Assembly (NCBI GenBank): GCA_036309765.1
Contig: JAXJTE010000203.1
Span: 1-9,327 of the forward strand
Direction: 5' to 3'
DNA from: Caryophanon sp036309765
Lineage (GTDB): Bacteria; Bacillota; Bacilli; Bacillales_A; Planococcaceae
DNA: 9,327 bases
In this document: in pieces, positions 1 to 7,162 of the stretch
How the letters are laid out: the number at the start of each line of letters is the position of its first letter
Position numbering within the stretch: the stretch's first letter is position 1
Program-made: the position numbers and the translations under genes
Notes under the pieces: model-generated
Told to the model about the DNA's origin: nothing
Database searches by the model: none
Seen by the model: the letters and a program-made list of their open reading frames with translations, nothing else

Positions 1-716
1 CATATTTATCAGAAGCGGGCGCAGATGTGAACGTAGACGAAATCGTAGCACAATTACAAGCAACACCACATATTACACACCACGTACGTGAAGTATCACC
101 AAAAGCTGCTTACCCATCACCAGGTCGTGGCCAGCGCGTCGTTGTAATTGACTTTGGTATGAAGCACGGGATTTTACGCGAATTAAACAAGCGTGACTGT
201 GACGTGTTAGTTGTTCCTTACAACACACCAGCATCAGAAATTTTAGCATGGCATCCAGACGGCATTATGCTTTCAAACGGCCCTGGTAACCCAGAGGACG
301 TAACAGAAGGAATCGAAACAGTACGCGAGCTAGTTGGTAAAGTGCCAATGTTCGGTATTTGCTTAGGTCACCAAATCTTCTCACTAGCATGTGGCGCGAA
401 ATCGTTCAAATTACCATTCGGTCACCGCGGCGGGAATCACCCAGTAAAAGATTTACGCACAGGTCGCACAGATTTAACATCTCAAAACCACGGCTATGCA
501 ATCGACATTGAATCATTAAAAGATACAGATTTAGAGCTTACACACGTAGCGTTAAATGACGGTACTTGTGAAGGTGTACGTCATAAAAACTTCCCAATCT
601 TCACGGTACAATACCACCCAGAAGCATCACCTGGACCAGAAGATTCAAATCACTTATTCGATGAGTTTATCGAAATGATGGAAAATGAAGCAGCGAAGGA
701 GAAAAAAAATGCCTAA
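1..716 (+). CDS. carA: Carbamoyl phosphate synthase small (glutaminase) subunit, 5'-truncated by the window edge
   Basis: Hydrolyses glutamine and channels ammonia to CarB for carbamoyl phosphate synthesis, the first step of UMP (and arginine) synthesis. The frame is open through the left edge, with its first whole codon at position 3, so a GTG at 27 is internal and not a start. About 237 codons are visible, the C-terminal two thirds of a protein usually near 360 residues. What remains is a class I glutamine amidotransferase domain: an oxyanion-loop stretch SNGPGNP, the nucleophile elbow GICLGHQ with catalytic Cys at 360-362, and YHPEA with catalytic His at 615-617 and Glu at 621-623. The Cys-His distance (85 residues) matches the family. 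The 3' end overlaps carB by 8 nt, and the Lys-rich tail (KEKKNA) is encoded by the carB ribosome binding site and start region. Often called pyrAA in Bacillus. A separate arginine-specific copy cannot be excluded in the genome, but the context here is pyrimidine synthesis. Confidence 0.97.
   Translation, partial: YLSEAGADVNVDEIVAQLQATPHITHHVREVSPKAAYPSPGRGQRVVVIDFGMKHGILRELNKRDCDVLVVPYNTPASEILAWHPDGIMLSNGPGNPEDVTEGIETVRELVGKVPMFGICLGHQIFSLACGAKSFKLPFGHRGGNHPVKDLRTGRTDLTSQNHGYAIDIESLKDTDLELTHVALNDGTCEGVRHKNFPIFTVQYHPEASPGPEDSNHLFDEFIEMMENEAAKEKKNA
693..701 (+). promoter_or_regulatory. Ribosome binding site that fixes the carB start at 709
   Basis: GCGAAGGAG inside the carA 3' end lies 7 nt before the ATG at 709. 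An in-frame ATG at 685 would add eight residues (MKQRRRKK) that have no place in the family and lies upstream of this site, so 709 is the start. Confidence 0.85.
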
Positions 717-3700
717 ACGTCAAGATATTCAAACTATTTTAGTAATCGGGTCAGGCCCAATCGTAATCGGTCAAGCAGCAGAGTTCGACTATGCAGGTAC
801 ACAAGCGTGTCTTTCATTAAAAGAAGAAGGCTACAAAGTAATTTTAATCAACTCAAACCCAGCAACAATTATGACGGATACAGAAATTGCAGACAAAGTA
901 TACATCGAGCCAATTACGTTAGAATTCGTATCACGCATTTTACGTAAAGAGCGCCCAGATGCGATCTTACCAACACTTGGTGGTCAAACGGGTTTAAACA
1001 TGGCAATCGAGCTTGACGAGTCTGGTATTTTAGACGAGCTAGGCATCGAAATTCTTGGTACAAAATTAGACGCGATCCATAAAGCAGAAGACCGCGACCT
1101 TTTCCGTAACTTAATGTATGAGCTAGGCGCACCAGTACCTGAATCAGACATCATTCACAACATGGAAGAAGCATACGCGTTAGTTGCACGTATCGGCTAC
1201 CCAGTAATCGTACGTCCTGCATTCACACTTGGTGGTACAGGCGGCGGTATTTGTTACAACGACCAAGACTTAGAAGAAATCGTAACGTCTGGTTTAAAAT
1301 ATTCACCAGTAACGCAATGTTTACTTGAAAAATCAATCGCTGGTATGAAAGAGATTGAATACGAAGTAATGCGTGACTCAGCAGACAACGCAATCGTAGT
1401 ATGTAACATGGAAAACTTTGACCCAGTAGGTATTCACACAGGGGACTCAATCGTAGTTGCACCGACACAAACGTTATCTGACCGCGAAAACCAAATGTTA
1501 CGTAACATTTCATTAGACATCATTCGCGCACTGAAAATTGAAGGTGGCTGTAACGTACAGTTAGCACTTGATCCACATAGCTTCCAGTACTATGTAATCG
1601 AAGTTAACCCACGTGTATCTCGTTCATCTGCACTTGCATCAAAAGCAACAGGTTACCCAATTGCAAAATTAGCAGCGAAAATCGCAGTAGGTTTAACACT
1701 TGATGAAATTAAAAACCCAGTAACAGGTTCAACATTCGCTTGCTTCGAGCCAGCACTTGACTACATCGTAGCGAAAATCCCACGCTGGCCGTTTGATAAA
1801 TTCGAATCTGCAAAACGTAACTTAGGCACGCAAATGAAAGCAACTGGTGAGGTTATGTCACTAGGTCGTACATTTGAAGAAGCGATTTTAAAAGCAGTAC
1901 GTTCACTTGAAACAGGTCACGTACACATCGAAATGAAGCATGCAGAAGACTTAACAGATGCATGGATTGAAAAGCGTATTAAAAAAGCAGGCGATGAGCG
2001 TTTATTCTTCATCGGTGAAGCATTACGTCGCGGCGTAACAGTGGAAACAATTCACGAATGGTCTCAAATCGATCTTTGGTTCTTACACAAGCTGAAAAAG
2101 ATTGTGGACATGGAACAAACACTTGCGGATAACAAAGGCGACAAAGACGTATTATATAAAGCAAAACGTTTAGGCTTTGCGGACAAAAAAGTGGCTGAGC
2201 TTTGGAGCATGACGGAAATGGAAATTTACAACTTCCGTAAAGAAGCAGGCATTACACCAGTATACAAAATGGTTGATACATGTGCAGCTGAGTTCGAGTC
2301 AAACACACCTTACTTCTACGGCACGTACGAAGAAGAAAATGAATCAATCCGTTCTGAAAAAGAGTCAGTAATCGTACTAGGTTCTGGTCCAATCCGTATC
2401 GGTCAAGGGGTAGAGTTCGACTACGCAACGGTACACTCTGTATGGGCGATTCAAGAAGCAGGTTACGAGGCAATCATCATTAACTCAAACCCTGAAACCG
2501 TATCAACAGACTTCTCAATTTCAGATAAATTATACTTCGAGCCATTAACAATCGAAGACGTAATGCATATCGTAGACTTAGAAAAACCAATGGGCGTTGT
2601 TGTACAGTTCGGTGGACAAACAGCAATCAACTTAGCAGATAAATTAGAAGCACACGGCGTGAAAATTTTAGGTACATCACTTGAAGATATCGACCGCGCT
2701 GAAAACCGTAACAAGTTCGAAGCAGCACTTCAAGAGCTAAAAATTCCACAACCACAAGGGAAAACAGCAGTGTCAAAAGAAGAAGCATTAGCAATCGGTC
2801 GCGACCTTGGCTTCCCGGTATTAGTACGTCCTTCTTACGTGCTTGGTGGACGCGCAATGGAAATCGTTTATAACTTAGACGAGCTTGCATACTACATGGA
2901 GCATGCGGTTGAAGCATCACCGGATCACCCAGTATTAGTTGACCGTTACTTAACGGGTCAAGAAATCGAAGTAGATGCAATTTGCGACGGTGAGAACGTA
3001 TTAATCCCAGGTATTATGGAGCATGTTGAGCGCGCAGGTGTTCACTCAGGTGACTCAATCTCTGTATACCCACCACAAAAATTAACAGACGCGCAAAAAG
3101 ATACGTTAGTAGACTACACAACGCGTTTAGCAAAAGGCTTAGGCATTATCGGTTTAATGAACATTCAGTACGTATTATCGGATGGTGAAGTTTACGTAAT
3201 CGAAGTAAACCCACGTTCATCTCGTACAGTACCGTTCTTATCAAAAATTACAAACATCCCGATGGCAAACATCGCAACAAAAGCGATTCTTGGTCACTCA
3301 ATCGTGGAGCAAGGCTACCCAACTGGCTTAGCACCAGAGCAAGCTGGCGTGTTCGTAAAAGTTCCAGTATTCTCATTTGCGAAGTTACGCCGCGTAGACA
3401 TTACACTCGGCCCTGAAATGAAATCGACAGGCGAAGTAATGGGTAAAGATGCAACGTACGAAAAAGCATTATACAAAGGCTTTGTTGCAGCAGGTACGAA
3501 AATTAAAACAGAAGGTACTGTATTATTCACAGTGTCTGATAAAGATAAAGAAGAAGCGGTTATTTTAGCAAAACGCTTCTCAACAGTAGGCTACCGCATT
3601 ATGGCAACAGCAGGTACAGCAGCAACATTCGAAGCAGCAGGCGTGCGCACAGACATCATCGAAAAAATCGGTGCAAAAGGCAAAACGTTACTTGATGTGA

Positions 3701-3906
3701 TCCAAAACGGTGAAGCACAATTAGTTGTGAACACATTAACAAAAGGCAAGCAGCCAGCGCGTGACGGTTTCCGTATTCGTCGTGAATCTGTAGAAAACGG
3801 TGTACCATGTTTAACATCACTTGATACAGCTGAAGCAATGTTACGTGTAATCGAATCAATGACATTTACGGCTGAAACAATGCCAAAAGCGGAGGTAGTG
3901 CACTAA
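709..3906 (+). CDS. carB: Carbamoyl phosphate synthase large subunit
   Basis: Uses two ATP, bicarbonate and CarA-derived ammonia to make carbamoyl phosphate in the cytoplasm. The 1065 residues are full length for the family. The internal duplication is clear. The N-half carboxyphosphate domain carries GSGPIVIGQ at residue 14, ATP-grasp RPAFTLGG at 169 and EVNPR at 298. An oligomerisation region spans about 400-550. The C-half carbamate kinase domain carries GSGPIRIGQ at 558, RPSYVLGG at 707 and EVNPR at 832. A C-terminal MGS-like allosteric domain runs from about 936 to 1065 and includes ATAGTA and NTLTKG motifs; in the family this domain binds regulatory ligands such as UMP. No frameshift or lost key residue is seen. 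Codon use is strongly biased (GTA, GCA, TTA, CGT), as expected of a well-expressed gene. It overlaps carA by 8 nt and its stop directly abuts the pyrK start. Often called pyrAB in Bacillus. Confidence 0.99.
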   Translation: MPKRQDIQTILVIGSGPIVIGQAAEFDYAGTQACLSLKEEGYKVILINSNPATIMTDTEIADKVYIEPITLEFVSRILRKERPDAILPTLGGQTGLNMAIELDESGILDELGIEILGTKLDAIHKAEDRDLFRNLMYELGAPVPESDIIHNMEEAYALVARIGYPVIVRPAFTLGGTGGGICYNDQDLEEIVTSGLKYSPVTQCLLEKSIAGMKEIEYEVMRDSADNAIVVCNMENFDPVGIHTGDSIVVAPTQTLSDRENQMLRNISLDIIRALKIEGGCNVQLALDPHSFQYYVIEVNPRVSRSSALASKATGYPIAKLAAKIAVGLTLDEIKNPVTGSTFACFEPALDYIVAKIPRWPFDKFESAKRNLGTQMKATGEVMSLGRTFEEAILKAVRSLETGHVHIEMKHAEDLTDAWIEKRIKKAGDERLFFIGEALRRGVTVETIHEWSQIDLWFLHKLKKIVDMEQTLADNKGDKDVLYKAKRLGFADKKVAELWSMTEMEIYNFRKEAGITPVYKMVDTCAAEFESNTPYFYGTYEEENESIRSEKESVIVLGSGPIRIGQGVEFDYATVHSVWAIQEAGYEAIIINSNPETVSTDFSISDKLYFEPLTIEDVMHIVDLEKPMGVVVQFGGQTAINLADKLEAHGVKILGTSLEDIDRAENRNKFEAALQELKIPQPQGKTAVSKEEALAIGRDLGFPVLVRPSYVLGGRAMEIVYNLDELAYYMEHAVEASPDHPVLVDRYLTGQEIEVDAICDGENVLIPGIMEHVERAGVHSGDSISVYPPQKLTDAQKDTLVDYTTRLAKGLGIIGLMNIQYVLSDGEVYVIEVNPRSSRTVPFLSKITNIPMANIATKAILGHSIVEQGYPTGLAPEQAGVFVKVPVFSFAKLRRVDITLGPEMKSTGEVMGKDATYEKALYKGFVAAGTKIKTEGTVLFTVSDKDKEEAVILAKRFSTVGYRIMATAGTAATFEAAGVRTDIIEKIGAKGKTLLDVIQNGEAQLVVNTLTKGKQPARDGFRIRRESVENGVPCLTSLDTAEAMLRVIESMTFTAETMPKAEVVH

Positions 3907-4680
3907 ATGATCCGTCAACAAAAAATGACGGTCGTAGCGCAAAAGCAAATCGCAACGAACATTTTTGAATTAACACTTCAAGGGGAACTGGTACAGGAAA
4001 TGACTCCTGGCCAGTTCGTCCATGTTAAAGTGTCTGACTCATATGAGCCGCTTTTACGCCGACCAATCAGTATCGCAAACATTGACAAAGACAAAAATGA
4101 ATTTACGATGATTTACCGTGCAGAGGGGCGTGGTACGCAAATTCTTTCAACAAACCGAGAAGGGCAATTAGTCGACGTACTAGGTCCAATTGGTAATGGT
4201 TTCCCAGTGGAGGAAGCGGAGCCTGGTCAAACGGCGCTACTTGTTGGAGGAGGAATCGGTGTACCGCCGCTTCATGAATTATCGAAGCAACTGAAAGCTC
4301 GCGGTGTGAACGTTATTCACGTGCTTGGCTTCCAAACAGAGGACGTATGCTTCTATGAAGAGGAATTCACAGCGCTTGGTGACACACACTATGCAACAGT
4401 CGATGGCACAAAAGGCACAAAAGGTTTTGTGACGACAGTGTTTGATGACGTTGCACCACAGTTTGATGTATTTTACTCATGTGGACCGCTGCCGATGCTA
4501 CGTGCATTAGAGCAGTACTACCCAGAGAAAAAAGGCTTCATGTCGTTTGAAGAACGCATGGCTTGTGGTATTGGTGCGTGCTTCGCGTGCGTATGCGATA
4601 CGACAGAAGGGCAAGACAAAGCGTATGTAAAAGTATGCTCAGACGGGCCGGTATTCCCGAAAGGAGTTGTGGCACTATGA
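3907..4680 (+). CDS. pyrK: Dihydroorotate dehydrogenase B electron transfer subunit
   Basis: Passes electrons from the FMN of PyrD through a 2Fe-2S cluster and FAD to NAD+, forming the class 1B dihydroorotate dehydrogenase heterotetramer. The 257 residues show the ferredoxin-reductase plan. A FAD-binding beta barrel with RRPISI at 51-56 comes first. A nucleotide-binding domain follows, with GGGIGVPPL at 114-122 and SCGPLPML at 191-198. The C-terminal cluster motif CGIGACFAC provides Cys220, Cys225 and Cys228, with Cys244 in VKVCSDGPVF as the fourth ligand; Cys230 is extra. The ATG immediately follows the carB stop, and GGAGG at 3891-3895 lies 11 nt upstream. It overlaps pyrD by 4 nt, which suits the need for equal amounts of the two subunits. 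Intact, with no oddities. Confidence 0.98.
   Translation: MIRQQKMTVVAQKQIATNIFELTLQGELVQEMTPGQFVHVKVSDSYEPLLRRPISIANIDKDKNEFTMIYRAEGRGTQILSTNREGQLVDVLGPIGNGFPVEEAEPGQTALLVGGGIGVPPLHELSKQLKARGVNVIHVLGFQTEDVCFYEEEFTALGDTHYATVDGTKGTKGFVTTVFDDVAPQFDVFYSCGPLPMLRALEQYYPEKKGFMSFEERMACGIGACFACVCDTTEGQDKAYVKVCSDGPVFPKGVVAL
4661..4666 (+). promoter_or_regulatory. Ribosome binding site that fixes the pyrD start at 4677
   Basis: AAGGAG inside the pyrK 3' end, 10 nt before the ATG at 4677. The reading frame stays open further upstream (to an ATG at 4563), but that extension is the out-of-frame translation of the pyrK cluster motif and has no family counterpart. Confidence 0.8.
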
Positions 4681-5588
4681 GCCGTTTAAATATGACATTA
4701 CCTGGGTTAGAGCTAAAAAACCCAATTATGCCAGCGTCAGGTTGCTTCGGTTTCGGTCGCGAGTATGCACAGCTGTATGATTTATCAAAGCTAGGTGCCA
4801 TTATGATTAAGGCAACGACAGTCGAAACTCGTCGCGGCAATCCGACACCACGCGTAGCTGAAACAGCAGCAGGTATGCTAAACGCAATCGGTTTACAAAA
4901 CCCTGGTATCGAAAAAGTAATGAACGAAGAATTAAAGTTTTTAGAAGGCTATGATGTGCCGATTATCGCAAACGTAGCAGGTACGGAAATTGAAGACTAC
5001 GTGGAAGTTGCACGTCGCATTTCAGCAGCGCCAAACGTCCACGCGTTAGAGCTTAACATTTCTTGTCCAAACGTAAAGTGCGGCGGCATTCAGTTCGGTA
5101 CAGACCCTGAAACAGCAAAACAGCTAACAGCAGCGGTTAAAGCGGTATCAGAAGTGCCGGTATACGTGAAGCTTTCACCGAACGTAACGAACATTGTCGA
5201 CATCGCCAAAGCGGTAGAAGCAGGCGGAGCAGACGGCATTACGATGATTAACACGCTTGTTGGCATGCGCATTCATGAGCATACGGGTAAACCAGTGATC
5301 GCAAACGGCACAGGTGGCTTATCAGGGCCTGCTGTGAAGCCTGTAGCGATTCGCATGGTATATGACGTATATAAAGCTGTAAACATTCCGATTATCGGTA
5401 TGGGCGGTGTAACGTGCGCACAAGACGTCATTGATTTCATGTCAGTTGGTGCATCAGCGGTTGCAGTCGGCACAGCGAATTTCGTTGACCACTTCGTTTG
5501 CCCGAATATCATTGAGGAATTACCAGCAAAATTAGATGCATTAGGTGTAAACCACATTTCAGAGCTTATTGGAAGGAGCCACCGATAA
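4677..5588 (+). CDS. pyrD: Dihydroorotate dehydrogenase B (NAD+), catalytic subunit
   Basis: Oxidises dihydroorotate to orotate with FMN on a TIM barrel; PyrK carries the electrons to NAD+. The 303-residue protein opens with the FMN/substrate region NPIMPASGCFGFG (15-27), then IKATT and NPTPRVAET (55-63). NISCPNVK (127-134) carries Cys130, the active-site base that marks class 1; class 2 enzymes use Ser. Phosphate and FMN contacts follow at GTGGLSGPAVKP (211-222), GMGGV (241-245) and GTANF (265-269). There is no N-terminal membrane helix, as expected for the soluble 1B type. The start at 4677 shares an ATGA with the pyrK stop, and the stop shares its last base with the pyrF ATG (TAATG). Adjacency to pyrK independently supports class 1B. 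Confidence 0.98.
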   Translation: MSRLNMTLPGLELKNPIMPASGCFGFGREYAQLYDLSKLGAIMIKATTVETRRGNPTPRVAETAAGMLNAIGLQNPGIEKVMNEELKFLEGYDVPIIANVAGTEIEDYVEVARRISAAPNVHALELNISCPNVKCGGIQFGTDPETAKQLTAAVKAVSEVPVYVKLSPNVTNIVDIAKAVEAGGADGITMINTLVGMRIHEHTGKPVIANGTGGLSGPAVKPVAIRMVYDVYKAVNIPIIGMGGVTCAQDVIDFMSVGASAVAVGTANFVDHFVCPNIIEELPAKLDALGVNHISELIGRSHR

Positions 5589-6292
5589 TGAACACAAAAC
5601 CAATTATCGCACTTGATTTTCCGACAGAGGAGCGTGTGCTAACGTTTTTAAAGCAATTTAACGAGCCGTTATTTGTGAAAATCGGCATGGAGCTTTATAT
5701 GCAAGAAGGTCCACAAATTGTGGCACAAGTAAAAGACCTTGGACACGATGTCTTTTTAGACTTAAAGCTGCATGACATTCCAAATACGGTAAAGTCGGCA
5801 ATGAAAGGCTTAGCTAGGCTTGGCGTTGATTTAGTAAACGTCCATGCAGCAGGCGGCCGTGCGATGATGGAAGGTGCATTAGAAGGGCTTGAAGCAGGAA
5901 CACCAGCAGGACAAAGCCGCGCAGCATTAATCGCGGTAACGCAATTAACATCAACGACAGAAGTACAAATGCAGCAGGAGCAGCAAATTCAGCTATCACT
6001 TCAAGAAGCGGTACTGCATTATGCGAAACTTACAAATGCAGCAGGCTTAAACGGTGTTGTATGTTCCGTACATGAAGCGCGCGCAATTGCGGACGCTTGC
6101 GGTGAAGACTTTTTACGTGTCACACCAGGCATTCGTATGCTCGGTGGCGAGGCGCATGACCAAAAGCGCATCGCAACGCCAGACGGAGCGAAAAAGGACG
6201 GTTCGACACAAATTGTTGTCGGTCGTGCCATTACAGGAGCAGCGGATCCAGTCGCAGCATATCATGAAGTACGCACATTATGGGAGGCATAA
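5588..6292 (+). CDS. pyrF: Orotidine 5'-phosphate decarboxylase
   Basis: Decarboxylates OMP to UMP, the last step of the pathway, without a cofactor. The 234-residue TIM-barrel protein has normal bacterial length. Visible active-site residues are Asp10 (IALDF), Lys31 (VKIG) and the signature DLKLHDIPNT with Asp58, Lys60 and Asp63. VTPGIR at 178-183 and the phosphate-binding VVGRAIT at 210-216 complete the site. Residues about 125-140 form a Gln-rich surface stretch (MQQEQQIQLSLQ) in a region that is variable in the family. GGAAGGAG at 5571-5578 lies 9 nt before the ATG. The start overlaps the pyrD stop by 1 nt, and pyrE begins 4 nt after the pyrF stop. Intact. Confidence 0.98.
   Translation: MNTKPIIALDFPTEERVLTFLKQFNEPLFVKIGMELYMQEGPQIVAQVKDLGHDVFLDLKLHDIPNTVKSAMKGLARLGVDLVNVHAAGGRAMMEGALEGLEAGTPAGQSRAALIAVTQLTSTTEVQMQQEQQIQLSLQEAVLHYAKLTNAAGLNGVVCSVHEARAIADACGEDFLRVTPGIRMLGGEAHDQKRIATPDGAKKDGSTQIVVGRAITGAADPVAAYHEVRTLWEA
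6282..6287 (+). promoter_or_regulatory. Ribosome binding site that fixes the pyrE start at 6297
   Basis: GGGAGG in the last codons of pyrF, 9 nt before the ATG at 6297. The frame is open upstream inside pyrF (to an ATG at 6054), but that extension is Arg/Gln-rich out-of-frame sequence; the family N-terminus begins at 6297 (MLQKDIAKEML). Confidence 0.85.
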
Positions 6293-6296
6293 ACAT

Positions 6297-6923
6297 ATGT
6301 TACAAAAAGACATCGCAAAAGAAATGTTACGTGTTGGCGCAGTAGAATTAAACGCAACGGAGTTATTCACATGGGCTTCAGGCATCAAATCACCAATTTA
6401 TTGCGACACGCGCTTAACAATCTCAGACCCAACAGCACGTAAAGCATTAGCAAAAGGCTTAGCGGCAAACATTCAAGAATTCTTCCCAGGTACAGACATC
6501 GTAGCAGGAACAGCAACAGCTGGTATTCCTCACGCTGCATGGGTTTCAGACATTTTAGACTTACCAATGGTGTACGTGCGTTCAAAAGCAAAAGAACACG
6601 GTCGCGGTAACCAAATCGAAGGTAAATATACAGCAGGACAAAAAGTTGTTGTGGTAGAAGATATCGTATCAACAGGCGGCTCATCAATTACAGCAGTAGA
6701 AGCGTTACGCGCAGCTGGCTGTGAAGTGCTAGGTGTTGTATGTGTGTACACGTATAACTTACCAAAAGCAGAGCAAGCGTTTGAAGAAATCGGCGTGAAG
6801 TACGTATCACTTACAAACTTCGATTATTTAATTGAAGCGGCTTCTGAAACGGGTGCGATTGAAGCAGAACAAATTCCATTCTTAAAAGATTGGCATGCAA
6901 AATTAAAAGCAGGCGAGCTGTAA
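6297..6923 (+). CDS. pyrE: Orotate phosphoribosyltransferase
   Basis: Transfers phosphoribose from PRPP to orotate, giving OMP, which PyrF then decarboxylates. The 208-residue protein is a type I phosphoribosyltransferase of normal length. SGIKSPIYCDTR (28-39) binds orotate. TATAGIPHA (72-80) is followed by the catalytic flexible loop VRSKAKEHGRGNQIEG (94-109), rich in Lys and Arg. The PRPP signature VVVVEDIVSTGGSS lies at 117-130. Codon use is again strongly biased, like carB. It is the last pyrimidine gene, with a terminator hairpin about 75 nt after its stop, so it probably ends the operon. The PyrR attenuation expected for this operon would act upstream of the window. Confidence 0.98.
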   Translation: MLQKDIAKEMLRVGAVELNATELFTWASGIKSPIYCDTRLTISDPTARKALAKGLAANIQEFFPGTDIVAGTATAGIPHAAWVSDILDLPMVYVRSKAKEHGRGNQIEGKYTAGQKVVVVEDIVSTGGSSITAVEALRAAGCEVLGVVCVYTYNLPKAEQAFEEIGVKYVSLTNFDYLIEAASETGAIEAEQIPFLKDWHAKLKAGEL

Positions 6924-6946
6924 GCGGCAAAAAAGCAACAGCATCG

Positions 6947-6975
6947 TTGAAATAAATCGGCGATACATGTACAAT
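6947..6975 (+). promoter_or_regulatory. Candidate sigma-A promoter between pyrE and the terminator
   Basis: TTGAAA at 6947-6952 and TACAAT at 6970-6975, separated by 17 nt: five of six consensus bases in each box at the optimal spacing. Transcription would begin near 6982, only about 17 nt before the terminator stem. It would therefore give either a very short RNA (roughly 50 nt) or a read-through transcript of the acyltransferase gene. It could be chance in AT-rich DNA. Confidence 0.4.
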
Positions 6976-6984
6976 AGTAGTACA
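6968..6984. repeat. Small inverted repeat overlapping the candidate -10 box
   Basis: TGTAC (6968-6972) and GTACA (6980-6984) are inverted around a 7-nt centre, covering the -10 hexamer and the predicted start point. The position is where a repressor operator would sit, but the arms are only 5 bp and no regulator is known here. Confidence 0.3.
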
Positions 6985-6996
6985 AAGACCAACAGT

Positions 6997-7032
6997 AAAA
7001 AAGCCTGCGTAGGAACCTACGCAGGCTTTTAA
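6997..7032 (+). terminator. Intrinsic terminator after pyrE, possibly bidirectional
   Basis: The arms 6999-7013 (AAAAGCCTGCGTAGG) and 7016-7030 are perfectly complementary over 15 bp around AA, with a GC-rich core. In RNA the innermost pairs would open to make a usable loop. Downstream on the + strand there are only four T residues, then AAGTTT. On the - strand the stem is followed by six T residues (complement of A at 6997-7002). It most likely ends the pyrimidine operon transcript and could also stop transcripts from the other direction. Confidence 0.85.
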
Positions 7033-7045
7033 GTTTAATAGATGG

Positions 7046-7074
7046 TTGGCACAGCGCGTGAAATTATGTAAAAT
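7046..7074 (+). promoter_or_regulatory. Candidate sigma-A promoter of the acyltransferase gene
   Basis: TTGGCA at 7046-7051 and TAAAAT at 7069-7074 with a 17-nt spacer, just after the operon terminator and about 90 nt before the start codon. The predicted transcript starts near 7081 and has a leader of roughly 80 nt. The location makes this the most likely promoter for the gene at 7163. Confidence 0.55.
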
Positions 7075-7145
7075 ATAGCAAGTGTAGATTTATTAACAAC
7101 AATCGAGGCTGACAATTGTACAAGTGATTGCTCGAAAGAACGATT

Positions 7146-7154
7146 AGAGGAGGG
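7146..7154 (+). promoter_or_regulatory. Strong ribosome binding site of the acyltransferase gene
   Basis: AGAGGAGGG lies 8 nt before the ATG at 7163, at ideal spacing. It supports this start, which also places the first membrane segment and the conserved acyltransferase His at the usual distance from the N-terminus. Confidence 0.8.
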
Positions 7155-7162
7155 TTTAGGCA

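Noticed and set aside
27..716. GTG at 27 as a real start of a short glutamine amidotransferase.
   Set aside because: The frame is open back to the window edge with family-like sequence (YLSEAGAD), and there is no ribosome binding site before 27; carA is simply cut by the edge.
2252..2980. Open frames on the - strand inside carB (and similar ones inside pyrK, pyrD, pyrF, pyrE and the acyltransferase gene).
   Set aside because: They are antisense shadows of conserved genes, with no recognisable domains and no convincing ribosome binding sites.
5962..6009. Gln-rich stretch in pyrF as a possible repeat expansion.
   Set aside because: It lies in a variable surface helix of the decarboxylase, the codons are mixed, and the protein has normal length.
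6967..7032. A 21-codon ORF (MYNSSTKTN...) running through the promoter -10 box and the terminator stem.
   Set aside because: It has no ribosome binding site upstream, starts inside a promoter box and is coded largely by the terminator hairpin, so it is almost certainly chance.
6924..7162. A PyrR-type attenuator or another riboswitch in the gap after pyrE.
   Set aside because: I see no antiterminator/anti-antiterminator arrangement or PyrR-loop-like motif; the single strong stem fits a plain terminator.
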